Origin: Chitinophagales bacterium
GTDB taxonomy: Bacteria; Bacteroidota; Bacteroidia; Chitinophagales; Saprospiraceae
Length of the DNA stretch: 64,000 bases
Direction: 5' to 3'
Assembly (NCBI GenBank): GCA_022360175.1
Contig: JAKSDI010000249.1
Coordinates: 1-64,000 of the forward strand
Shown in pieces: positions 42,599 to 50,270 of this stretch. The notes under the pieces are model-generated. The model was not told the origin of the DNA and did not search any database. It saw only the letters and a list, made by a program, of their open reading frames with translations. Each line of letters opens with the position of its first letter. Within the stretch, counting starts at the first letter, position 1. Both the position numbers and the translations under genes were made by a program.

Positions 42599-44200
42599 CT
42601 AAAAAAGTATTTTAGAACCTTTAGCTTTATAATTATAGTCTCTTACTATAACAGAGCCGATACGATGAGTATCAGACGTCTTTATTTCTTTAAGGCTTAT
42701 TGAAAAATGGCGTTGATCACTCTTGTGAGTGATGCGATAGTCCTCGTATTCGATAAGAACTTCGAAAGGAGGTTTGCCTTTATTGACCGTAATTACAAGT
42801 AGTTTATCTGCCGTTGTATAATTAGTTGTAAAGTTCAATTTGTAATCGTACAACTCACTGATCTTGCTTTTTGCCTGTTCTATATATTTACCTTTAGGAT
42901 AGGAGTCGATATATTTTCGATAAGCAACTTCAGTATTTATCTGGAAAGATTTGTTCCAGGCTATTTCTTCTTTAGAAAGTGATTCCTGTTGTGATGGTTC
43001 TTGTTTTGGGGGATCAGTGGGAAGTAGTTGTGTATCAGTACTTTTTTCTAATTCCTTTAGTTTTAATTCACATTCGGTTAAGGCTGTCTTTGCTTTTGCA
43101 GGTTCTATACCTGTAGTGCGCTGTGCAATTTTGATAGCCTGTTGAAAGTTGGCTCTGGCTTCTTCCAGGCTTGGTTTATCTGTAGCTCTAATGAGCAAAT
43201 CTATACCCGCATCATAAAGACTATCGTATTGAAGCGCCATTAAAGAGGGCATTTGCGGCTCATTAGATATAGGAGTAGATGTATTCATGAATGCAATTGC
43301 GGCTGCAAATAAAAGCAAAGTTACAATCACTCCAACTTTCCAGTATCTTTTGAAAGGAGAACTAACTGGCTTTTCAGAAGCTATCTCAACTTGTGGAGAA
43401 TGGTTTTTCTCATCGACAGGGAAAACTTGAGTCCCTTTTTGATGAAAATGAAATTGCCCACCTCTATGTCCTATATCTTGTAAAGGTTCTCCTCTAGGGG
43501 TTTGCTTTGCATTATAGGCAACGGCTTCTGTTACCTGTTGTGCCAGCTTGCTAATAGAAAGACTGGGCGCATCATTATTTTCCAGGAAATAAAGAACATT
43601 ATCAGTAAATGGGCTATTGTCACCAGGTTTTCCATCTGAAACTACTTCCATTCGCCCTGCTGTAAGTAACCAGCGCGAGGTTATATTATCTAATCGCTGA
43701 CTGGCAGTGTTGATTTCTACTTCCCGAGTTGAAAATAAAGAACCTGAAAAACAAGAATCTACAATAAGAAGAATGTGATGTGCTTTAATCGCTTTCAGGT
43801 ATTTTACAATATAACTATTGGCTATAAATCCACTGGTGTTATCTGGTTCTGCATCTACTGGAATCCAGTAGCCTTCGCTAATGTCTTTTTCATAAGCTCC
43901 ATGGCCAGAATAGATGACAACTATATTATCTTCAGGATTTGTTGTATTGACCAGTTGCCTAAATACATTGAGTATATTTTCTTCTGTCGCTTCTTCATTA
44001 TAAAGGGTACTTACATTTTCCTTTTCAAATTGATACTTGCTAGTGAGGACTTCAATAAAACGCTCAGCATCTCTTTTACAATTGTATAATCGAGGGTGAT
44101 TTTTATAATCATCAATAGCTATAACCAGCAAATGATTGATTCTTCTTTTGACTGGTTTCTCTTTGGATAGAGATGCTATGTCTAGTCCTCGTTTAGCCAT
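42599..44200 (-). CDS. Caspase-family (C14) cysteine protease with membrane anchor
   Basis: The protein has 533 residues. The N-terminal p20-like caspase domain (about 22-250) has strand HLLVIAIDDYKNHP, the catalytic histidine H100 in IYSGHG and catalytic cysteine C150 in LLIVDSCFSGS, so it should be an active caspase/metacaspase cutting after basic or acidic residues. A single membrane span (YWKVGVIVTLLLFAAAIAFM, about 287-306) follows, with no N-terminal signal, so the protease should face the cytoplasm. Beyond it lie a TPR-like helical part and an unidentified beta-rich C-terminal domain (about 450-533) on the other side. The gene starts one base before the end of the upstream gene and runs directly into a multi-pass membrane protein gene. 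Bacterial caspases often act in regulated cell death or defence. Confidence 0.9.
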   Translation of the reverse strand: MAKRGLDIASLSKEKPVKRRINHLLVIAIDDYKNHPRLYNCKRDAERFIEVLTSKYQFEKENVSTLYNEEATEENILNVFRQLVNTTNPEDNIVVIYSGHGAYEKDISEGYWIPVDAEPDNTSGFIANSYIVKYLKAIKAHHILLIVDSCFSGSLFSTREVEINTASQRLDNITSRWLLTAGRMEVVSDGKPGDNSPFTDNVLYFLENNDAPSLSISKLAQQVTEAVAYNAKQTPRGEPLQDIGHRGGQFHFHQKGTQVFPVDEKNHSPQVEIASEKPVSSPFKRYWKVGVIVTLLLFAAAIAFMNTSTPISNEPQMPSLMALQYDSLYDAGIDLLIRATDKPSLEEARANFQQAIKIAQRTTGIEPAKAKTALTECELKLKELEKSTDTQLLPTDPPKQEPSQQESLSKEEIAWNKSFQINTEVAYRKYIDSYPKGKYIEQAKSKISELYDYKLNFTTNYTTADKLLVITVNKGKPPFEVLIEYEDYRITHKSDQRHFSISLKEIKTSDTHRIGSVIVRDYNYKAKGSKILF

Positions 44201-44201
44201 A

Positions 44202-45224
44202 TTATTTTAAATAGGTGGACAATATAAAAGCTCCTTTATCTAATTTTTGTGCTCCAGCTACACCAATTACTACCTGATAGGGATTATTGACTGCTCTTAA
44301 GCTTATTTTACGTTTGTTGTCAGATGATTGTTTGTATTTAGATTTAAAGGATGCCTCACAGGAAACGCAAGATTTGAGATCAGGAATCATCTGTAAATCT
44401 CCACTAATTGAATAAGCATAGAGACTCATGTTGGCTTCCGGATCTTTTGGGATCAATTCTATAAAGAGCTCAGAGTGAGTTGGGATTTCTGTGAGATAGA
44501 GTACATGATGGCCATCAAAGGCGTCTTTATTCGTAGCTACAAAACATGCATTTTGGCTACTCCATGCCCATGATAAATCATGTACATATACTCCTTCTTC
44601 TAATTTTCCAGCAAATGATTGTTTGTCTTTAGCTGGTGTCGATAAACGGTAAGTAGGAATTGCTTCTTGTACTTTTTCCTCAGGAGTTACGCCTCCTACC
44701 AGTTTTATTTCCAGTGTATAAGCGCCACTTTTTAAACCATTGGCACCTACAACCCCTATAGTAACAGTGAAAGGATTATTGATTGCTCTAAGGCTTACTG
44801 TGCGGGTATGATCCTGGCTTTTACCTCTATACTGATAATCTGATTTATAATCTGCTTCACAGCTTGTGCAATAGGAAAGATCAGGTACAATTTGTTGTCC
44901 TCCTCCAGAATAAGCATACAGGCTGAAATTGTCATTTTCGTTTTCGGGGGTGAGGCTTATAAACATTTCTGCTCTTGGAGGAAGAGTGGTTTGATATAGT
45001 ACATGATTGCCTGTAAATTTTGCTTTTTGGGTACTTACGAAACAGGCATTTTGACTATCCCATGCCCAACTTAGATCATTTAGGGGCTTCCCCTGGTTCA
45101 GGTTGCCAGATATAGCTACCGTATTATTGGCTTTACTATCAATCCATGTAGGAAGATTCTGTGCCTGTATATTTGAATTAAAAAAATACAGGCACAAGAA
45201 TAGAGTATAGTAGTAGGTTTTCAT
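44202..45224 (-). CDS. Exported protein with two tandem copies of an unidentified domain
   Basis: The protein has 340 residues from the ATG at 45224 (MKTYYYTLFLCLYFFNSNIQAQ, a signal peptide); the in-frame ATG at 45260 would overlap the FKBP gene. The mature part is two copies of a ~150-residue domain. Each has DLSWAWDSQNACFV (or SSQNACFV), HVLY, a phrase like LFIELIPKDPEANMSLYAYS, a two-cysteine CxxCEA motif and a closing LRAINNPFTVTIGVVGA. The invariant cysteines suggest disulphides. The beta-rich pattern is reminiscent of pre-peptidase C-terminal (PPC) domains but I cannot assign it. It is the gene directly upstream of the caspase, with one base between, so a function connected with the caspase is likely. 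Confidence 0.82.
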   Translation of the reverse strand: MKTYYYTLFLCLYFFNSNIQAQNLPTWIDSKANNTVAISGNLNQGKPLNDLSWAWDSQNACFVSTQKAKFTGNHVLYQTTLPPRAEMFISLTPENENDNFSLYAYSGGGQQIVPDLSYCTSCEADYKSDYQYRGKSQDHTRTVSLRAINNPFTVTIGVVGANGLKSGAYTLEIKLVGGVTPEEKVQEAIPTYRLSTPAKDKQSFAGKLEEGVYVHDLSWAWSSQNACFVATNKDAFDGHHVLYLTEIPTHSELFIELIPKDPEANMSLYAYSISGDLQMIPDLKSCVSCEASFKSKYKQSSDNKRKISLRAVNNPYQVVIGVAGAQKLDKGAFILSTYLK

Positions 45225-45246
45225 TATTGGTTTTGGGTAATTGATA

Positions 45247-45714
45247 TTAGTCAAAGTCAATTAATTCAACTTCGAAGATTAGTACTGAGTTTGCAGGAAT
45301 ATTAGGCTGTTCTCTATAGCTGTAACCAAGATTGGATGGTACATAGAATGTGCCTTTACCTCCTTTTTCCAGTAGAGGAATACCTATTTGCCAGGCTCTA
45401 ATGACAGAGGACAAAAAGAAGAAACGGGTATCATCTTCAGGAGTCTCATCAAATACATTTCCATTTAATAAATATCCTTGATACTTTACTCTTACTTCGT
45501 GGCTGAGGTTAGGAGAGCCACCGCTACCTTCTTCTTCTACTCTATAGTAAAGGCCTGAAGAGTGGCGTTGAGCATCAATTTGATTATCTTCCAGGTATTC
45601 CTGAATGAGCATTTCATCTTCTTCTGCCTGCGCTGCCAGGTCAATAAAATTATCATCCTGACAGGAAGAAACTACTAAAATAGATAGCACTAAAAGTGAA
45701 TAAATAAATCTCAT
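45247..45714 (-). CDS. FKBP-type peptidyl-prolyl isomerase lipoprotein
   Basis: This 155-residue lipoprotein has lipobox VVSSC and a short linker. One FKBP domain follows (about 50-155), with HEVRVKYQGYLLNGNVFDET, a phrase like IRAWQIGIPLLEKGGKGTFYVPSNLGY and IPANSVLIFEVELIDF, all classic FKBP positions. It speeds folding of exported proteins at prolines, in the periplasm. It is the first gene of the minus-strand run that continues through the duplicated-domain protein, caspase, membrane protein and M64-like peptidase; it ends 22 bases before the next start. Gldi-type FKBPs of gliding bacteria are similar lipoproteins, but this one is short and not in a gld cluster. Confidence 0.92.
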   Translation of the reverse strand: MRFIYSLLVLSILVVSSCQDDNFIDLAAQAEEDEMLIQEYLEDNQIDAQRHSSGLYYRVEEEGSGGSPNLSHEVRVKYQGYLLNGNVFDETPEDDTRFFFLSSVIRAWQIGIPLLEKGGKGTFYVPSNLGYSYREQPNIPANSVLIFEVELIDFD

Positions 45715-45763
45715 TTTAAGTCTTTTTTGGTAAATATAGGCAACTTCTTACAAATTGGGAGAT

Positions 45764-45803
45764 AAAAAAAGTGGACTACCCCCGAGAGGATAGCCCACTT
45801 TTT
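45764..45803 (-). terminator. Terminator of the GEVED-domain T9SS gene
   Basis: AAAAAGTGG-CTA pairs with TAG-CCACTTTTT (about 45766-45777 with 45791-45803, one mismatch), with T runs on both sides. It lies about 45 bases past the minus-strand stop codon at 45847 and before the FKBP gene. Confidence 0.78.
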
Positions 45804-45846
45804 ATACTATTTCAGCTTGTGAAAGCTGAGAAGAATGATCTATCGA

Positions 45847-47421
45847 TTAAGGACGTGCACTTAGTACAACACGCTCAATGATATTCTCCTGGCCATCTAC
45901 ATTCATATGGATGTAGTAGATACCACTTTCTTGCTGAGACAAGTCAAAGCTTTCAGTTGGAGTCTGGATATCATTTACTTGACGAGCTTCAATCATCTGG
46001 CCTACTGCATTGTATACTTCAATGCTAACAGACTTACCAATGAATGAACCAAGATTTACATTCACCGCACCCGTAGTTGGGTTAGGGAATACGTTTGCAC
46101 TGCCGAATGTCTGACCTGTGTTAGGTACAAGGCTGCTACCACAGTCATCAGTCAAACCAGGAAGTATAGTTATACATGCAGAGTTCTCTGTATCAAATAC
46201 AAAGATGTCAACATCTGTACCAATTGGGAATGGTCCTACGTAGTAAGTACGTGGGAAGAATACATTCTGTAGGAATGGAAGTCCTGCGTTGTTGCCGATT
46301 GCAAGAGTAGAAGCACTACCAAGATCACTTACAGTTACCTGTACCATGAATACGCCATTAGAGCAGTATGATACTACGTTTGCAGTAGCAGTAGCAGGTA
46401 CACATCCAGGACCTGGATCAGTACAGAAGAATGCAGATTCAGAAGATCCGAATTCACCACCAGAAGCAATTGGGCCTCCGTCATCAGAAAGTGTCCAGCT
46501 ACCTAGTCCGAAACCACAGCAGATACCATCGCCGAATGAGTCAAAGATAGTGAACTCATAACAACCTGGGTCTAGGCAAAGTGATTCAGAAGTAGCGTCT
46601 AATCCAGAGCTATAATCTTCACTATCAACAAGGTTGCCAAATAGGTCAGTAACTTCCCATGAAGTTTCACCAGAGAAGTTGTCAAAGTCGATGTCCAATG
46701 TGAATTCCTGACAAGCAGCTTCACAAGGAGGACAAGAAGAGCCACCGCAGTCAACACCTTCTTCGTCACCATTTTGCATGCCGTCATCACAAGTAGGGCC
46801 GCCACCCATACAAGGAGGACAAGAAGAGCCACCACAGTCAACGCCTTCTTCATCACCGTTTTGCATGCCGTCATCACAAGTTGGGCCACCGCCACCAGTC
46901 ACAACGATTTCATAATCTTCAGAATCTTTGAAACCAGAGCCATTGTCTGCGTCACATGGACCAGGTACTGGGCCAGAGAAATCCAAAACAACTCTCATAC
47001 GGTAAGTACCAGGAGTTGCAGGCATCATCATAGTGTTGCCAGCAGGAGCAGATCCAGCATCATAAGTTTCAGTAGTGTTATCAATAGATATGATACCCAT
47101 ATCTAATTCTGTCTCAAAAACGAAGTCATTGTCAAAATCAAAGTAAATCACAACAGCTTCATCCCAAGGGCCACCATCAGTAGTCACATCTACTGTAAAA
47201 GCTACAACTTCATTAGTTGTTACATTAGCTGTTCCATTAATGGTATTAGCAGTACTTACAGAAAAAGCGGTAGTATTATCTACGTCTGCAAAATTAACGT
47301 TGGTAATCCACTCATCATTGAAACCATTGATTGGTCCATCGCAATATTGAGCCTGTAGTGGGGCAAAAGACAACATTAAAGCTGTCACTAAAAAAAATAA
47401 CATGTAATTTAATCGCTTCAT
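45847..47421 (-). CDS. Secreted GEVED-domain protein with T9SS sorting domain
   Basis: This 524-residue exported protein has a signal peptide (YMLFFLVTALMLSFAPLQAQ). Residues ~30-180 form a GEVED domain with paired acidic metal-binding strands (VIYFDFDNDFVFE and GTYRMRVVLD, closing FKDSEDYEIVV). A 29-residue cysteine-rich unit (TCDDGMQNGDEEGVDCGG then SSCPPC) follows in two nearly identical copies, then a CUB-like beta region (FTLDIDFDNFSGETSW) and a type A sorting domain (VFPNPTTGAVNVNLGS). It would be secreted by T9SS and attached to the surface. No enzymatic motif is visible. Expressed alone from a promoter near 47680 and ended by the hairpin at 45764. Confidence 0.9.
   Translation of the reverse strand: MKRLNYMLFFLVTALMLSFAPLQAQYCDGPINGFNDEWITNVNFADVDNTTAFSVSTANTINGTANVTTNEVVAFTVDVTTDGGPWDEAVVIYFDFDNDFVFETELDMGIISIDNTTETYDAGSAPAGNTMMMPATPGTYRMRVVLDFSGPVPGPCDADNGSGFKDSEDYEIVVTGGGGPTCDDGMQNGDEEGVDCGGSSCPPCMGGGPTCDDGMQNGDEEGVDCGGSSCPPCEAACQEFTLDIDFDNFSGETSWEVTDLFGNLVDSEDYSSGLDATSESLCLDPGCYEFTIFDSFGDGICCGFGLGSWTLSDDGGPIASGGEFGSSESAFFCTDPGPGCVPATATANVVSYCSNGVFMVQVTVSDLGSASTLAIGNNAGLPFLQNVFFPRTYYVGPFPIGTDVDIFVFDTENSACITILPGLTDDCGSSLVPNTGQTFGSANVFPNPTTGAVNVNLGSFIGKSVSIEVYNAVGQMIEARQVNDIQTPTESFDLSQQESGIYYIHMNVDGQENIIERVVLSARP
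46723..46896. repeat. 87-base tandem duplication inside the GEVED-domain gene
   Basis: Two adjacent copies of an 87-base unit (46723-46809 and 46810-46896) differ at only a few third-codon positions. They encode the two cysteine-rich 29-residue units of the protein. High DNA identity indicates a recent duplication. Confidence 0.85.
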
Positions 47422-47861
47422 AGAGTCTAAGGTTTGGTTTTTTATATAATTAGATCATTTATTCCAAATACACTATTTTCTGCCCTGTTTGATTCATCAT
47501 ACAGAGCGAAATGCTTTTGCTTTAGTAGGAGAATTAATTGTACTTAAGTCCGTTTTTTAGATATAGGGGAACGAGATCGCTTCAACTTATGAGGATGGGG
47601 GGAAATCTCAGTTAAGTAGAAAGCTGTAATGTTGTGTTTTATTATTTTAAACAATTATGCGTACCAAGCATATAAAGCAAAAGTAGGGCTTTTTACCAAA
47701 TATTAAAAAAAAAACGATTAAATTTATTTTTGTTCAAATCGGTGTAACAAGTAAGGATATTTGGCAGTTATGTTAGGGGCGCATAATTTTTTGTGGAATA
47801 ATGAAAAAACGCCCACTATTTTTATGATTTTTCTTTTTTTTGCGAAAAACAATAATTCACT
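47422..47861. promoter_or_regulatory. Divergent intergenic region with GEVED-gene promoter
   Basis: This 440-base gap lies between divergent genes. On the minus strand TACTTTTG (47678-47685) matches TAnnTTTG; it would give the GEVED gene a leader of about 250 bases. No convincing -33 element or gene is seen. The plus-strand gene at 47862 is preceded by a T-rich stretch without a clear -7. Confidence 0.4.
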
Positions 47862-48500
47862 ATGAATGATAATTTTTGTGTGTTTCTGGATGCAGGCCAT
47901 GGCGGTGTGGATGGGGAAGGAAATTATACCACCGCTCCGGGCAAACAATTCCAGCATAGCCGCGGCACTTTTCATAATGGTAGCTGGTTTTATGAAGGTG
48001 TCTGGAATCGCACATTGACTGATCTGGTCGCTGCCAAATTGAAAAACCTGAGCATTCCTAATATTATTGTAAGCCATGAATATCTGGATTTCCCATTGGA
48101 ATATCGGGTAGATAAAGCCAATTGGTATCATCGTAAATACAAAAAGGGCTTGTATATCTCAAACCACGCCAATGCATCTGGTACCGGACAGGCGCGAGGT
48201 TTTGAAGTTTATACCTCTCCAGGAAGAACTACTTCTGACCGGATTGCAGAGTATCATTGGGATAATGTAAAAGAGCTGTTGGGAAGCCGTATACGCTTTC
48301 GTACAGATACCTCTGACAATGATCATGATCGGGAGGCCAATTTTTATGTCCTTAGGAAAACGGTTATGTCTGCCATCCTGGTAGAACATCTCTTTTTTGA
48401 CAATTATGAGGATGCTAAATTACTCATGAATGAAGAAATTATAGACCGTTTTGCAGAAGCACAGGTTCGTACTGTGATTGATTATATAAATTCTTTGTAA
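47862..48500 (+). CDS. N-acetylmuramoyl-L-alanine amidase (Amidase_3) without signal peptide
   Basis: The 212-residue protein is a single amidase_3 domain. Zinc-site motifs: FLDAGHGG (H13), EGVWNRTL (metal glutamate), ISNHANA (second histidine) and VEHLFFDN (catalytic glutamate). It cleaves the bond between N-acetylmuramic acid and L-alanine in peptidoglycan. Unusually it has no signal peptide or transmembrane helix, and starts right at the catalytic domain, so it resembles phage or spore-type endolysins that need separate release. An insertion between the first histidine and the glutamate (residues ~18-45) is longer than in the shortest family members. The M49-like peptidase gene follows 16 bases downstream on the same strand. 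Confidence 0.87.
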   Translation: MNDNFCVFLDAGHGGVDGEGNYTTAPGKQFQHSRGTFHNGSWFYEGVWNRTLTDLVAAKLKNLSIPNIIVSHEYLDFPLEYRVDKANWYHRKYKKGLYISNHANASGTGQARGFEVYTSPGRTTSDRIAEYHWDNVKELLGSRIRFRTDTSDNDHDREANFYVLRKTVMSAILVEHLFFDNYEDAKLLMNEEIIDRFAEAQVRTVIDYINSL

Positions 48501-48516
48501 GTATAAAAGATTGTCT

Positions 48517-50187
48517 ATGAGGTATATATATAGTTTGATGTTCGTCGCAGCTTTGGGTTTGTCCTGCGAAACGGAAACAAGGGAAGAGGCTGGAAGTGAT
48601 TCTTCAGCTGATGCTTTACAACTAACTGATGGGAAAAACATCGATCAGTTGTTGGGAAAATACGTTCCTGTAAGACTCACTACAGACCTCACTGCATTGT
48701 CTGATAAACAGCGGCAAATGATTCCCATGTTGATCGATGCTGCCAAAATTATGGACGAACTTTTTTGGTATGAGGCTTATGGAGAGAAAGAAGAAATACT
48801 GGGAAAAATTCAGGACGATAAGCTAAAGCAGTTTGTGAATATAAATTATGGCCCTTGGGATCGTTTGGATGGCAATAATCCATTTATAGGAGGGATTAAT
48901 GCGAAGCCAGCAGGCGCCAATTTTTATCCTGAAGACATGACAAAGGAAGAATTTGAGGCGGCAGCACTAGATGGTAAAAAAGGCTTGTATACCTTCCTGA
49001 GAAGGGCAGAGGATGGTGAGCTGAAGGTGGTACCATATCATGTACAGTTTGCTACTCAGGTAAAAAAGGCTTCAGGCTTATTAAAACAAGCGGCAGCTTT
49101 GGCAGAAGAAGAAGGGCTGAAGAATTATCTTAATAAGAGAGCAGCAGCTCTACTGAATGATGATTATCAGCCAAGTGACCTGGCATGGATGGATATGAAA
49201 GAAAACCAGCTGGATGTAGTGATTGGCCCTATAGAAACTTACGAGGATCAATTATTTGGATATAAGGCAGCGCACGAATGTTATGTGCTAGTGAAAGATA
49301 TGGATTGGAGCAAACGGCTTGATAAATATGCGGCTTTCATGCCTGAGTTACAGCAAGGCTTGCCAGTACCGGCTAAATATAAAGCAGAAGAACCAGGCAG
49401 TGATGCCCAGCTCAATGCTTATGATGTGGTTTATTATGCAGGAGATTGTAATGCAGGTAGTAAAACCATCGCTATTAATTTGCCCAATGATGAGGAAGTA
49501 CAATTACAAAAGGGTACTCGCCGATTGCAGCTCAAAAATGCAATGCGTGCTAAATTTGATAAAATATTAGTTCCTATTTCAGAAGTATTAATAGCTGAAG
49601 ATCAACGTCAGCATATCACCTTTGATGCATTCTTTGGCAATACGATGTTTCATGAGGTAGCACACGGGCTTGGCATAAAAAATACAATCGATGGAGCAGG
49701 TACTGTCCGAGAAGCCCTTAAAGAGCATTCTTCAGCATTGGAAGAAGGGAAAGCAGATATATTAGGGCTGTATATGATTAGGCAGTTACATGAAAAAGGA
49801 GAATTGGATGCAGACCTGAAAGACTACTATGTAACCTTTATGGCGGGAATTTTCCGTTCTGTTAGATTTGGTGCTTCCTCTGCTCATGGTAAAGCGAATA
49901 TGATTCGTTTCAACTTCTTTAAAGAACAGGGAGCATTTACCAAAGATGAGGAAAGTGGCACCTATAGTGTGAATTTTGAAAAACTGGAAGCAGCAATGGC
50001 CGCTTTGTCTGAAATTATCCTGACCCTACAAGGTGATGGAAATTATGAAGGAGTAGCGACACTTGTAGGCGAAAAAGGAAAAATAGGAGAAGAACTTCAG
50101 GCAGATTTGGATCGCTTAAGTGATGCTCATATTCCCGTGGATGTAGTGTTTGAACAGGGAGTAGAAGTATTGGGATTAGGAGAGTAG
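48517..50187 (+). CDS. M49-like (dipeptidyl-peptidase III type) zinc peptidase, lipoprotein
   Basis: The protein has 556 residues from the ATG at 48517 (MRYIYSLMFVAALGLSC, lipobox GLSC); a TTG two codons earlier is not needed. The zinc site is HEVAHGLG (H379, E380, H383) with a downstream EEGKAD (E409/E410 region) in place of the usual EECRAD; together these are M49 hallmarks, although the classical site is HELLGH, so the spacing is that of HExxH here. Length and the C-terminal helical region fit. It would cut dipeptides from peptide N-termini outside the cytoplasm. It lies right after the amidase gene and before a strong hairpin at 50211. Confidence 0.78.
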   Translation: MRYIYSLMFVAALGLSCETETREEAGSDSSADALQLTDGKNIDQLLGKYVPVRLTTDLTALSDKQRQMIPMLIDAAKIMDELFWYEAYGEKEEILGKIQDDKLKQFVNINYGPWDRLDGNNPFIGGINAKPAGANFYPEDMTKEEFEAAALDGKKGLYTFLRRAEDGELKVVPYHVQFATQVKKASGLLKQAAALAEEEGLKNYLNKRAAALLNDDYQPSDLAWMDMKENQLDVVIGPIETYEDQLFGYKAAHECYVLVKDMDWSKRLDKYAAFMPELQQGLPVPAKYKAEEPGSDAQLNAYDVVYYAGDCNAGSKTIAINLPNDEEVQLQKGTRRLQLKNAMRAKFDKILVPISEVLIAEDQRQHITFDAFFGNTMFHEVAHGLGIKNTIDGAGTVREALKEHSSALEEGKADILGLYMIRQLHEKGELDADLKDYYVTFMAGIFRSVRFGASSAHGKANMIRFNFFKEQGAFTKDEESGTYSVNFEKLEAAMAALSEIILTLQGDGNYEGVATLVGEKGKIGEELQADLDRLSDAHIPVDVVFEQGVEVLGLGE

Positions 50188-50210
50188 AGCAAAGTAGTTG
50201 ATAAGAAAAG

Positions 50211-50248
50211 TATATTGGGTTTCGAAGCCAAATTCGAAACCCGATATA
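50211..50248. terminator. Convergent terminator-like hairpin
   Basis: TATATTGGGTTTCGAA (50211-50226) pairs with 50233-50248 along 16 bases with one wobble and a 6-base loop, between the convergent stop codons at 50187 and 50271. There is no long T tract. Confidence 0.7.
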
Positions 50249-50270
50249 CAATATTTAAAATTCGAAATTT

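Noticed and set aside
47724-48131. 135-codon minus-strand ORF
   Set aside because: It lies antisense to the amidase gene, which has clear zinc-site motifs.
50211-50248. tRNA-like sequence (GGTTTCGAA...TTCGAAACC)
   Set aside because: It is a simple inverted repeat between convergent genes, without the other tRNA arms or a CCA end.
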